A stretch of 64,000 nucleotides of DNA from Bacteroidales bacterium (GTDB lineage: Bacteria; Bacteroidota; Bacteroidia; Bacteroidales; VadinHA17). The notes under the pieces are model-generated. The model saw nothing but the letters and a program-made list of their open reading frames with translations, was not told where the DNA came from and ran no database searches. Shown here one piece after another: positions 51,001-60,061 of the stretch. A program made the position numbers and the translations under genes. Numbering within the stretch: position 1 is the first letter of the stretch; the number at the start of each line of letters is the position of its first letter. The stretch lies in contig JAIVHO010000032.1 of assembly GCA_020201035.1 (NCBI GenBank), positions 142,609 through 206,608 of the forward strand, read 5' to 3'.

Positions 51001-51262
51001 TAAAGCCTGGCACTGTATCCATAACCGGCTCGCGGCCGTTGACTGCTGGCTTAACCTGTTCACTGTAAGCGGTTGCTTTGACTGAGCCGGAATGATTATC
51101 CGGGCTTAAAAAGGAAGATATCTGTTCAGGAACAGGAGGAAAGGAGAATGACAGATTCTTGGAAACCCTCACCGGCTCCTTAATAAAAAAGGAAGGGCCG
51201 AAAAGAAGAATCAGGACAAGAGATAACAGAAGAAGGGTCCTGTAGGGTTTCATCCAGCTCAA
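48068..51262 (-). CDS. SGNH hydrolase-MBOAT O-acyltransferase fusion protein
   Basis: 1064 aa; N-terminal TM then [13 protein letters not shown]...[11 protein letters not shown]...[13 protein letters not shown]; C-terminal MBOAT [28 protein letters not shown]...[28 protein letters not shown]...[18 protein letters not shown]. Confidence 0.9.
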   Translation of the reverse strand: [1064 protein letters not shown]

Positions 51263-51404
51263 ATTTTATTACCGGGAAATAACAGTGTGGTCGGGCCCTT
51301 CGTCAATCGGATCGACAAATCCCATTTCAGGAAGTTTTTCTTCAGTTCCGGTGAGCATAATGTCAAATGATCCTTACCCGGTTTATAAAACCGGCAAAAC
51401 TGTG

Positions 51405-52961
51405 TCAGCTCTTTCGTCTTACCTTAAGTCTCTGACCAACCTGTATTTTGCTGCTAGTCCCCAGTCCGTTCAGGGATAATATATCGGTTGTTGATACACC
51501 ATTAAACTTCTTTGCAATATCCCATACCGTATCACCATTTCTGACTGTATAATACTCATAGACTGAGTCATCAGGTGTAAGAGAAGCAATTTGCAATGAT
51601 GAGGAGGAGGCCACTTCTGAGGCTGAAGCAGAACTTTTTCCTATACGGCGCTGCTTCTCGTCAAAACTAAGATTTGTAACCACAGCATAATAATCCTCTT
51701 TGCCGGGATCAACAAACACATTGATCTTCTGTCCAACCCTGATGGTATTACGGTAGATATTATTCCAGTACCTGAGGTCTGAGAGTCCCACATTATACCA
51801 GCTAGCGATAAACCCGAGGTTATCACCGGATTTTACTGTATAGATCAGTTTTGATTTTCCCTTGATATCAGGGGGAATATATACCGATGCGGTAGGACTG
51901 GCACTCTGAATGGCACTGTTGAAATAGTGATCAGCACGATAAGCCATTATGCTATCCTGCATATCAATAAAATCCCCCAGCCGGTCAAAAGGCAATGCGA
52001 CGGACATTGGTTTACTCGCACCGGGAATCAGTCCGGTACGATACTGGGGATTAATCGCACGAAGCTCTTCACGTGATATTCCCAGCACAGCCGATATCTG
52101 GTCAATATGCATGTCATGGCCTATCATCACAGTGTCAGACAAAAGGTCCATCGTCATGGGAAAAGGCTTGATATTATGTTCATTATAATAGCTCATGGCA
52201 TAAGTTGCTGCAATATATGCCGGCAGGTAACCTCTGGTCTCACGGGGCAGCCGGTAGTATATCTCCCAGTAGTCGCGGCGGTTCCCTGAACGCCTGATAG
52301 CCTTGTTAACATTACCCGGTCCGCAGTTATAGGCAGCAATCGCCAGCCCCCAGTCACCATAGATCTTATGGAGATCTGTAAGGAATCTTGCAGCTGCATG
52401 GGTTGACTGCACCGGATCACGGCGTTCATCAATTACCGAGTTAATGACAAGACCATAAGCTCTTCCTGTACTGTACATAAACTGCCATAACCCGGTAGCA
52501 CCAGCCCTGGAGACCGCATTGGGGTTAAGGGCAGACTCTATAACTGCAAGATACTTTAGCTCATCAGGAAGACCATATGAAGCGAATACATCCTCAATCA
52601 TAGGGAAATAGTGCTCCCTCAGACCGAGCATTACCTCAAAATTTTTTCTTTTTTTTCCGGTATAAACGTGGATATGGTTTCTGACAATAGAGTTATATGG
52701 GAGGGCAACCACTGAATGGATATCTTTAAGCCTTTTACGGTATACAGAGTCAGAAAACTCCACAACAGCGACAGTATCATCTTTCTGATCAACAGGTGTT
52801 ATCAGCATCCTGTGCTGCCGCAAAAGCTCTGCTGCCAGACTATCGAGTCTTGCTGTAATTATCTGCTCTGAACCATCATTTACAACCTGCAAAGTATCTG
52901 TTTGACCATATAACGGAGTTAACAAAACCGATACGACACACAAAAAATATATATTTTTCAT
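51405..52961 (-). CDS. MltD-like lytic transglycosylase with two LysM domains
   Basis: KYLAVIESALNPNAVSRAGATGLWQFMYSTGRAYGL...AIAAYNCGPGNVNKAIRRSG; LysM at YTVKSGDNLGFIASWYNV and YTVRNGDTVWDIAKKF. Confidence 0.94.
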   Translation of the reverse strand: MKNIYFLCVVSVLLTPLYGQTDTLQVVNDGSEQIITARLDSLAAELLRQHRMLITPVDQKDDTVAVVEFSDSVYRKRLKDIHSVVALPYNSIVRNHIHVYTGKKRKNFEVMLGLREHYFPMIEDVFASYGLPDELKYLAVIESALNPNAVSRAGATGLWQFMYSTGRAYGLVINSVIDERRDPVQSTHAAARFLTDLHKIYGDWGLAIAAYNCGPGNVNKAIRRSGNRRDYWEIYYRLPRETRGYLPAYIAATYAMSYYNEHNIKPFPMTMDLLSDTVMIGHDMHIDQISAVLGISREELRAINPQYRTGLIPGASKPMSVALPFDRLGDFIDMQDSIMAYRADHYFNSAIQSASPTASVYIPPDIKGKSKLIYTVKSGDNLGFIASWYNVGLSDLRYWNNIYRNTIRVGQKINVFVDPGKEDYYAVVTNLSFDEKQRRIGKSSASASEVASSSSLQIASLTPDDSVYEYYTVRNGDTVWDIAKKFNGVSTTDILSLNGLGTSSKIQVGQRLKVRRKS

Positions 52962-52971
52962 TTTAACAATT

Positions 52972-53616
52972 TTAAAAAGTTAATTTCACACCCAGACCCA
53001 TTCCGTTTCCCGCAGGGGTATTTACCGGTACCGGCTCTATCTCCATTCTCAAACTTTCTCCTACATCATAATCGGCCAGATTAGCATCCACATGAGCATC
53101 AATTATGGTAATAAGGTACCATACTGCCACCCCAATATATGAAAGATCCCTGTATCTCCTGTAATAATCAATAGCATTTCGCAGCTGATCCTCCACCCAG
53201 GAGCTTACCTGCGCATCAAACTCATCAGATCCCAGAGCCTGATCAATCTGACCCGGTGTATACGTACTTTTTCCCAGCAGTTTAATATAGCTGTTTGTTT
53301 CAGGAATTTCATCTGTGAGATCCTGATAACCCTTAAGGTAGCTGTTGAAATTTGAGGTATTGAATACAATGCTGTATCCCACAGCACCGAACCCGGCATA
53401 TACCAGAGGAATTTTCCAGTACTTCCGGTTGTAGACCTGCCCCAGTCCGGGGAAGGCCGCTGCGATCATTGTTGCCTTAAGCGGAGAAACAACGCGTTGT
53501 TCTCTGACCTGAGCAGTTACCAGGGTATCACCCTGAGCCATCCCCCTTCCGGGAAGCACCAGGCACAACAATGCAAACAGAACTGCCTTTACTATATTTT
53601 GGAAATTAAATATCAC
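52972..53616 (-). CDS. DUF5683 domain-containing protein
   Basis: KATMIAAAFPGLGQVYNRKYWKIPLVYAGFGAVGYSI; conserved position next to parAB/mltD in Bacteroidetes. Confidence 0.85.
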   Translation of the reverse strand: MIFNFQNIVKAVLFALLCLVLPGRGMAQGDTLVTAQVREQRVVSPLKATMIAAAFPGLGQVYNRKYWKIPLVYAGFGAVGYSIVFNTSNFNSYLKGYQDLTDEIPETNSYIKLLGKSTYTPGQIDQALGSDEFDAQVSSWVEDQLRNAIDYYRRYRDLSYIGVAVWYLITIIDAHVDANLADYDVGESLRMEIEPVPVNTPAGNGMGLGVKLTF

Positions 53617-53661
53617 CCTGCCTTTTCCTCTTATAACGGGATTTTGGCAAATATAGATATT

Positions 53662-54543
53662 TTAAGAGTTAAGTTTATCGAGCATACCAAAAATCCGTTC
53701 CATCTCTTCACTATCTGAGAACTGGATAACTATCTTTCCCCTTCCTTTCTCATTTATCCTGAACTGAACATCAGTATTGAAAAGCCGTGTAAGCTGTTCC
53801 GAAAGCTGACTGAAATCCTGATTAAGTTTCTCCTTACGGGCTACCTTGCCGGGATCTTTCAGCTTTTCAGTCTGTACCTCCCTTGCCACCTCTTCCGCTT
53901 TTCTTACTGAAAGATCCTCATCAACTATTCTGTAGTAAGCCTTGATCTGCTGTTGTTCATTCCCTATATTTACCAGAGCCCGGGCGTGACCCATAGTAAG
54001 CTTCCTTTCACGCAGCCCAAGTTGAATCTCAGCCGGCAGTTTCAGAAGTCGAAGGTAATTGGCTACTGTTGACCTCTGTTTACCCACTCTGTCACTCAGC
54101 TTTTCCTGCGTCAGGTTACACTCCTCGATCAGTCTCTGATAGCTGATAGCCACCTCTATGGAGTCAAGATCTTCACGCTGTATATTTTCAACCAGTGCCA
54201 GTTCGAGCATCGCCTGGTCATCAGCAGTTCTGACAAATGCGGGCACCGAGCTAAGCCCTGCAATTTTTGCGGCTCTCAGCCTTCTCTCGCCTGCGATAAG
54301 CTGATACCTGCCGTTACCCATTTCCCTTACAGTCAGAGGCTGTACTATCCCCAGTTTAGTGATGGAGGCTGCAAGCTCTGCAAGGGCAATATCATCGAAA
54401 TTAGTCCTTGGCTGGAAAGGATTGGCCTCAATAAGACCGATATCAAGATCAAGATTTGCCTCAACCTTTTTTTCCAGCTTCTCTTTTTCGACCCCGTCAA
54501 TCAGGGCACCCAATCCTCTTCCCAGTGCGTTTTTCTGTGCCAT
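53662..54543 (-). CDS. parB: ParB/RepB/Spo0J partition protein
   Basis: MAQKNALGRGLGALIDG; EANPFQPRTNFDDIALAELAASI; GERRLRAAKIAG; HTH KLSDRVGKQRSTVANYLRLL; start at CAT 54541-54543. Confidence 0.95.
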   Translation of the reverse strand: MAQKNALGRGLGALIDGVEKEKLEKKVEANLDLDIGLIEANPFQPRTNFDDIALAELAASITKLGIVQPLTVREMGNGRYQLIAGERRLRAAKIAGLSSVPAFVRTADDQAMLELALVENIQREDLDSIEVAISYQRLIEECNLTQEKLSDRVGKQRSTVANYLRLLKLPAEIQLGLRERKLTMGHARALVNIGNEQQQIKAYYRIVDEDLSVRKAEEVAREVQTEKLKDPGKVARKEKLNQDFSQLSEQLTRLFNTDVQFRINEKGRGKIVIQFSDSEEMERIFGMLDKLNS

Positions 54544-54547
54544 TACA

Positions 54548-55363
54548 TTATTTTCTGGATTCCTGTCCCGACTCCTCCGCTCCCGGCTCAGAGGCAACAG
54601 CATCGATCTTGTCAATCAACTCCCGGGCAAGGGAGAGATAGTTAACAGCACCCCTTGATTCCGCATCATAAAGCAGAGCCGGCTGACCAAAACTGGGAGC
54701 CTCGCTTAGTTTAATATTTCTCTGAATAATTGTTTCAAACACCATCTGCCTGAAATGCTTTCTGACCTCATCAACAACCTGGTTTGATAATCGCAGCCTG
54801 GCGTCATACATTGTAAGCAGGAAACCCTCTATTACCAGTTCCCTGTTCAGGTTATTCTGAATTATCTTAATAGTATTCAGCAGCTTACCCAGTCCCTCAA
54901 GGGCAAAATACTCACACTGCACAGGTACAATGACAGAGTCTGAAGCTGTAAGGGCATTTACTGTCAGAAGTCCGAGAGAGGGTGAGCAGTCAATCAGAAT
55001 ATAATCATAACTCTCCTTTACAGGAACAAGCAGTTTCTTAAGAACGCTCTCACGCGCCTCCATATTCAGCATCTCTATTTCAGCCCCCACCAGGTCAATG
55101 TTTGAGGGTACAATATCCAGGCTCTCAATGTCACACTTTATCACGGCCCTGGAGAGATCAACTCCATCTACAAGGCAGTCATATATTGTATACTCAGATT
55201 TTCGCAAATCTATCCCGAGTCCTGAACTGGCATTACCCTGTGGGTCAGCATCCACAATAAGCACTCTCTTTTCAAGAGCGGCCAGACTGGCTGCCAGGTT
55301 AATAGCTGTGGTTGTTTTACCCACTCCACCCTTTTGATTCGCAAGTGAAATTACTCTTCCCAT
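54548..55363 (-). CDS. parA: ParA family ATPase (Soj)
   Basis: MGRVISLANQKGGVGKTTTAINLAASLAALEKRVLIVDADPQGNASSGLGI. Confidence 0.96.
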   Translation of the reverse strand: MGRVISLANQKGGVGKTTTAINLAASLAALEKRVLIVDADPQGNASSGLGIDLRKSEYTIYDCLVDGVDLSRAVIKCDIESLDIVPSNIDLVGAEIEMLNMEARESVLKKLLVPVKESYDYILIDCSPSLGLLTVNALTASDSVIVPVQCEYFALEGLGKLLNTIKIIQNNLNRELVIEGFLLTMYDARLRLSNQVVDEVRKHFRQMVFETIIQRNIKLSEAPSFGQPALLYDAESRGAVNYLSLARELIDKIDAVASEPGAEESGQESRK

Positions 55364-55570
55364 TACTGTTTTTTAATTATTCCCCCCTTTATCAGGAGCC
55401 TCAAATTTAATACTTCTGGATAAGCGTCAGTGGAGTTCTGATGTTGTAATTGTAAACATTTATCACGGGGTTTTCAACATCTTATCAACATGCTGCTCTA
55501 CTTAATTGTGAATCAAAAATTTTCATATAAAGGATTTATTGTAATCTTTGTAGCTTCCTAAAACAGAGGA

Positions 55571-56539
55571 ATGAATAAAAAAGAGAGAGGGGAAACCTGG
55601 CTTGTTGTAGTCAATCCCAATGCAGGAAGCAAAAAAGGAAAAAAGGATTGGGATATTATCTCTGCGCTGCTTCTTAAACATAATATCAGTTATTCCCAAA
55701 GATTTACCGAGGGCAAGAGACATGCCATTGAGATAACACGTGAAGTGATAAGGGAGGGGTACAGGAGGCTTATTGTGGTAGGGGGTGACGGTACAATGAA
55801 TGAGGTCATCAATGGAGTATTTACCCAGGATGATTGTCGCACCACAGATGTAACCATTGCAATGATTACCGTAGGAACCGGCAATGACTGGGGAAAGATG
55901 TTTGGTGTTCCGATGGAATACGAGGATGCCATAAAGCTGATTACGGCAAATCGTATATGCCTGCAGGATTCAGGAGTTGTAACCTACTATAATGGTACGG
56001 AGCTTGAAAAAAGGCATTTCCTAAACATTGCGGGACTGGGATTTGATGCACTTGTTGTCAGGCGAACCAACAGAGCAAAAGACAGGGGAAGGAGCAGCAA
56101 GGCTATCTACTACTGGACTCTACTGCGCAGTCTCTTCTCATATGGGCATACCTCCACCGAGGTAATAATTGACGGAAACAGGGTATCCAATGACACCTTT
56201 TCCATCAGTCTGGGTATCGGCCGTTACTCGGGAGGCGGCATGATGCAGACACCCAATGCGGTGGTAAATGACGGCCTTTTTGACATTACAATAATTAAAA
56301 AAATGCGGAAGGGTGAAATTATCAGAAGTCTCAAAAAACTTTATGACGGAACCATTCTGGACCACCCTAAGATAGAAGGGTATATAGGGAAAAGTGTCCG
56401 CATCGACTCTGATCCGGTGATACATGTTGAAGCAGACGGAGAATCGCTGGGTCACTCCCCTATTGAATTTACAATTATACCTGACAGTGTAAATGTAATC
56501 TGCAGGTCACCGGTCTGCTCCGATAAAAACAGTGAATAA
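55571..56539 (+). CDS. Diacylglycerol/sphingosine kinase family lipid kinase (YegS/BmrU-like)
   Basis: VVVNPNAGSKKGKKDW...LIVVGGDGTMNEVINGV...TVGTGNDWGKMF. Confidence 0.92.
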   Translation: MNKKERGETWLVVVNPNAGSKKGKKDWDIISALLLKHNISYSQRFTEGKRHAIEITREVIREGYRRLIVVGGDGTMNEVINGVFTQDDCRTTDVTIAMITVGTGNDWGKMFGVPMEYEDAIKLITANRICLQDSGVVTYYNGTELEKRHFLNIAGLGFDALVVRRTNRAKDRGRSSKAIYYWTLLRSLFSYGHTSTEVIIDGNRVSNDTFSISLGIGRYSGGGMMQTPNAVVNDGLFDITIIKKMRKGEIIRSLKKLYDGTILDHPKIEGYIGKSVRIDSDPVIHVEADGESLGHSPIEFTIIPDSVNVICRSPVCSDKNSE

Positions 56540-56559
56540 CTGATCTGGTTATTCCGTGT

Positions 56560-57666
56560 CTAACGTGATACTATCTCTATTTCGTAAACAAACGGCCAGT
56601 TTTTACCGGTAACATAGAGTCTTTCATTTTCGCTGTCCCAGGCAATACCATTCAGATAATCAGTATCGGACTTACGGTCACGATCATTAAGCAATCCCTT
56701 CAGGTCAACATATGAAAGCACCTTGCCGCTAGAAGGATCAATACGTGCCAGCCGGTCTGTCTGGTAAATATTTGCCCACAGCTCCCCGTTAATATATTCA
56801 AGTTCATTCAACTGCCATACGGCCTCCCTGTTATCGAACACCTCAACTGAAGAGGTAACGGTAAAATAGTCAGGCTCAAGAAAAAACAGCTTGTTTGTAC
56901 CATCACTCATTACCAGCCGGTCACCATATGCAGCGAGCCCCCACCCCTGTGTATTATAGTGTATGGTTCCCAGGAGGGAGAATGTTTCAACATCATACAC
57001 AAAACCCGTATTGGTAGTCCATGTAAGCTGATAAAGCCGGTCTCCCAGCAGAGCAAGGCCTTCTCCAAAATACTTTCTCTCCAGGCTGTGCTGCTTTATC
57101 ACCCTGCCCGTTTCAATCTCCACATGTCTGATCCCCGACTCCCCATTCTGGCCGGTACTCTCATAGAAGTATCCGTTATACACCAGGAGTCCCTGAGTAT
57201 AAGCCTCCCTGTCATGAGGAAACCTATTTACTATCCTGTAACCATATACAGGGGGCACAATATCTGAAAGCATTGTAATCAGGCGGGTTACTGTCTGAGG
57301 TCGCTCTTCACCGCTATAGGCCATCAGTTTAACTGCAGCGCTTCCGGGCATTGCTGATCCTGTCCGGAGGCTGAACTCATCTGTTAGTGTTGTAATTGTT
57401 CCTTCATAAATTCCATTGAACCAGACAGAGACAGAATCCGGTTTCCTGTCACCCACCCTTTGTATATCAAGGAGAACTGTCTCCCCCAGGGTGAATTTTG
57501 CACCGGAAGCCGGAGACACCAGTTCTATAAGATCAGGAGCTGGTATTGCAGTCGGGACAGGCATATTACCAACAGTACCTGTTTCTGATGACTTGCCGCC
57601 GTTGCAGGCGACTGCAATAATCATTGCAGTAATTAATACTGACATCATTACTTTAACTGATTTCAC
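56560..57666 (-). CDS. Glutaminyl-peptide cyclotransferase (glutamine cyclotransferase family), lipoprotein-like N-terminus
   Basis: IVNRFPHDREAYTQGLLVYNGYFYESTGQNGESGIRHVEIETGRVIKQHSLERKYFGEGLALLGDRLYQLTW. Confidence 0.88.
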   Translation of the reverse strand: MKSVKVMMSVLITAMIIAVACNGGKSSETGTVGNMPVPTAIPAPDLIELVSPASGAKFTLGETVLLDIQRVGDRKPDSVSVWFNGIYEGTITTLTDEFSLRTGSAMPGSAAVKLMAYSGEERPQTVTRLITMLSDIVPPVYGYRIVNRFPHDREAYTQGLLVYNGYFYESTGQNGESGIRHVEIETGRVIKQHSLERKYFGEGLALLGDRLYQLTWTTNTGFVYDVETFSLLGTIHYNTQGWGLAAYGDRLVMSDGTNKLFFLEPDYFTVTSSVEVFDNREAVWQLNELEYINGELWANIYQTDRLARIDPSSGKVLSYVDLKGLLNDRDRKSDTDYLNGIAWDSENERLYVTGKNWPFVYEIEIVSR

Positions 57667-57704
57667 ATTTATTAAATTTTAGCATCGACAAATTAAAATT
57701 CTTT

Positions 57705-58154
57705 TCATCTCCGGCTTTTTCCAGACAAATAATCAATCATTCTGGAGAGCCCCCTCCGTGATCTTCCCATCTGTTTCCGTGCTTCAAGCTCCATCTGATC
57801 ATAACCGCTCAGAATCTGCCATATCTCACCCCATCCTGGGAATCCCCCCACATTCCTGTCATCGATGAATATATCAGCATTAAGTTTCCTGGGGGTATTT
57901 TCATCATATATCTCTTCGGGATAGTTTCTGTTTACTGCGTAGAACTCAATACCTTTCTTCCTGCAGAATTCAACTGCCTCATTCAGCTCAGGTCCTGTTC
58001 TGAATGTCCACAGGATAAGCAAGGCTCCCTCCTTCTGCAGCTCCCTTAGCGTCTCAAATGCAAAAAGCATCTCCTTCCCGATTGCCGGATAGGCATGTTC
58101 GACTATCGTCCCATCAAAATCAACTGCTATTTTAAGATTCCTCAGATCTTCCAT
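57705..58154 (-). CDS. HAD-family hydrolase (BT0820-like phosphatase)
   Basis: KIAVDFDGTIVEHAYPAIGKEMLFAFETLRELQKEGALLILWTFR...FIDDRNVGG. Confidence 0.85.
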   Translation of the reverse strand: MEDLRNLKIAVDFDGTIVEHAYPAIGKEMLFAFETLRELQKEGALLILWTFRTGPELNEAVEFCRKKGIEFYAVNRNYPEEIYDENTPRKLNADIFIDDRNVGGFPGWGEIWQILSGYDQMELEARKQMGRSRRGLSRMIDYLSGKSRR

Positions 58155-58252
58155 ATTTCTGTTTCAAGAGTTGTAAAATTAACCAAATTGGCATTATCTC
58201 TGAAATTTATCTTAAATTTACCTTTTTGATATCAAAAACCGGCCCACCACTG

Positions 58253-58954
58253 ATGATAAGACATATTCCCAACATCCTCACTCTGATCAATCTAGCAGCA
58301 GGTTTCATTGCCGTTATATTTATTATGAACGGGGATAACCGTACTGCAGTATGGCTTCTTTGTGCAGCCTTGCTGTTCGATTTTGCCGACGGCATGGCTG
58401 CCAGACTGCTTGGAGCCTACTCGGAACTGGGTAAACAGCTTGACAGTCTGGCCGACGTAATCAGTTTTGGTGTTGCGCCAGGTCTGCTGATGTATATAAT
58501 GATCAGGGATGCCGGCGGTATGGAATTTATAGGTGAGGGTATTGCCTGGGTTGCAGTATTGATACCGGTGCTTTCAGGACTCAGGCTTGCTATTTTCAAT
58601 CTTGACACTGAGCAGAGGGACAGTTTCCGGGGTTTACCCACACCTGCCAACGCCTTTTTTGTTTTTTCCCTTATACTTGCATCACTCTATTCTGACAGCA
58701 AGCTTATTGAAAGCGTTACTTCCTCACGCGAGTTACTCACCATTCTTACTGTGATGCTGTCTATTCTGATGATCACCCGAATCCCGATGATCTCTCTCAA
58801 GGTTAAGACGATCAGGTTGAAAGGCAATGAGCTGAGAATTATTTTTATAGCACTTTCACTGCTTCTCTTTATTCTTGCCGGGGTGGCATCCCTTCCTCTT
58901 ATTATTATTATCTATATTGTTGTCTCCATCGCCAATGCCATCACTACCGGATAA
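58253..58954 (+). CDS. pssA: CDP-diacylglycerol--serine O-phosphatidyltransferase
   Basis: MIRHIPNILTLINLAAGFIAVIF; CDP-alcohol phosphotransferase motif DFADGMAARLLGAYSELGKQLDSLAD; ORF opens at 58226. Confidence 0.9.
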   Translation: MIRHIPNILTLINLAAGFIAVIFIMNGDNRTAVWLLCAALLFDFADGMAARLLGAYSELGKQLDSLADVISFGVAPGLLMYIMIRDAGGMEFIGEGIAWVAVLIPVLSGLRLAIFNLDTEQRDSFRGLPTPANAFFVFSLILASLYSDSKLIESVTSSRELLTILTVMLSILMITRIPMISLKVKTIRLKGNELRIIFIALSLLLFILAGVASLPLIIIIYIVVSIANAITTG

Positions 58955-60061
58955 ACATTTCCCTTTTGCCTTCATTCGCGACATCACCTCTGTCTGCCTG
59001 CGGATCGATTCCTGATGGATAAGTTTCAGCATGGCCTCTATGAATCTTCTGTCCAGACCGGCGTCTGTGGCCTGTCCCAGCCTTGTTCTTAATATCTCCA
59101 GCCATCTCTCCATCTGAAGAACCGCAACATTATTCATGCACTTATATTCCCCTATCTGATCTGACAGTTGCATCCGGTGTGCAATAAGTTCCAACAGTTG
59201 ATGGTCTAACGAATCAACCTGGTTTCTCATCTCCTCAAGCTGATCCATAAATCCGGGATCATCGGCCACAGCCTTCCTCACCACCAGTCCTGATATCATT
59301 CTCCGGTAAGCCGTTGGGGTTAGCTGCTGAGTGGCATCGCTGAGTGCACTGGAGGGGTCATAGTGAACCTCTGTCATCAGTCCGTCGAGATTCAGGTCCA
59401 TGGCCTTCTGGGCAATCTCCTTTACATAGCGGGTATCTCCTGCAATATGGCTGGGGTCACAAAGTATTGGAAGCTTACGATACCTGCGCCGCAGCTCTAT
59501 CGGTATCTCCCATTTGGGTATATTGCGGTAGCGTGTTCTCTCAAACGGTGAAAAGCCCCTGTGTACTGCTGCCATACGTTTTATTCCCGATCTGCTTATC
59601 CTTTCGAGTGCACCAATCCACAGATCAATATCAGGATTCAGGGGGTTCTTCACCAGCAAAGGGATGTCAACACCCCTGAGTGCTTCAGCTATCTCATCAA
59701 CTGAAAAGGGATTTGACACTGTTCTGGCTCCTATCCAGAGTATATCAACACCGGCTTTCAGGCAGGCCTCTACATGGGCTCCGGTAGCTGCCTCTGTTGC
59801 TGTCCGCATGCCGAAAGCCAACCCTGTTTCCACCAGCCATTTCAGTGCCTCTTTCCCAACTCCGTTAAAACTTCCCGGCCTTGTGCGGGGCTTCCACACT
59901 CCTGCCCTGAAGATATCAGGCCTGGCTCTGCCGGTTAATCCCGATGCAGTAGCCTGCAGCTGTTCTTCCGACTCTGCACTACACGGACCCGCTATATAAA
60001 GCGGCCCCTGCACCCACTCCCCAAACCATTCAGAAACCGGTATAAGCTTCATTGACTTCAA
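58856..60061 (-). CDS. Bifunctional 3-deoxy-7-phosphoheptulonate synthase/chorismate mutase type II
   Basis: YIAGPCSAESEEQL...FRAGVWKPRTRPGSFNGVG...ILCDPSHIAGDTRYVKEIAQKAMDLNLDGLMTEVHYDP; CM domain LEEMRNQVDSLDHQLLELIAHRMQLSDQIGEYK. Confidence 0.92.
   Translation of the reverse strand: MKSMKLIPVSEWFGEWVQGPLYIAGPCSAESEEQLQATASGLTGRARPDIFRAGVWKPRTRPGSFNGVGKEALKWLVETGLAFGMRTATEAATGAHVEACLKAGVDILWIGARTVSNPFSVDEIAEALRGVDIPLLVKNPLNPDIDLWIGALERISRSGIKRMAAVHRGFSPFERTRYRNIPKWEIPIELRRRYRKLPILCDPSHIAGDTRYVKEIAQKAMDLNLDGLMTEVHYDPSSALSDATQQLTPTAYRRMISGLVVRKAVADDPGFMDQLEEMRNQVDSLDHQLLELIAHRMQLSDQIGEYKCMNNVAVLQMERWLEILRTRLGQATDAGLDRRFIEAMLKLIHQESIRRQTEVMSRMKAKGKCLSGSDGIGDGDNNIDNNNKRKGCHPGKNKEKQ

Noticed and set aside
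54544-54615. N-terminal extension of ParB (MTRSMLLPLSRERRS...)
   Set aside because: Overlaps the parA 3' end; MAQKNALGRGLG is the conserved ParB start.
55364-55570. parS site or replication origin next to parAB
   Set aside because: I looked for TGTTTCACGTGAAACA-like palindromes and DnaA-box clusters and saw none in this gap.
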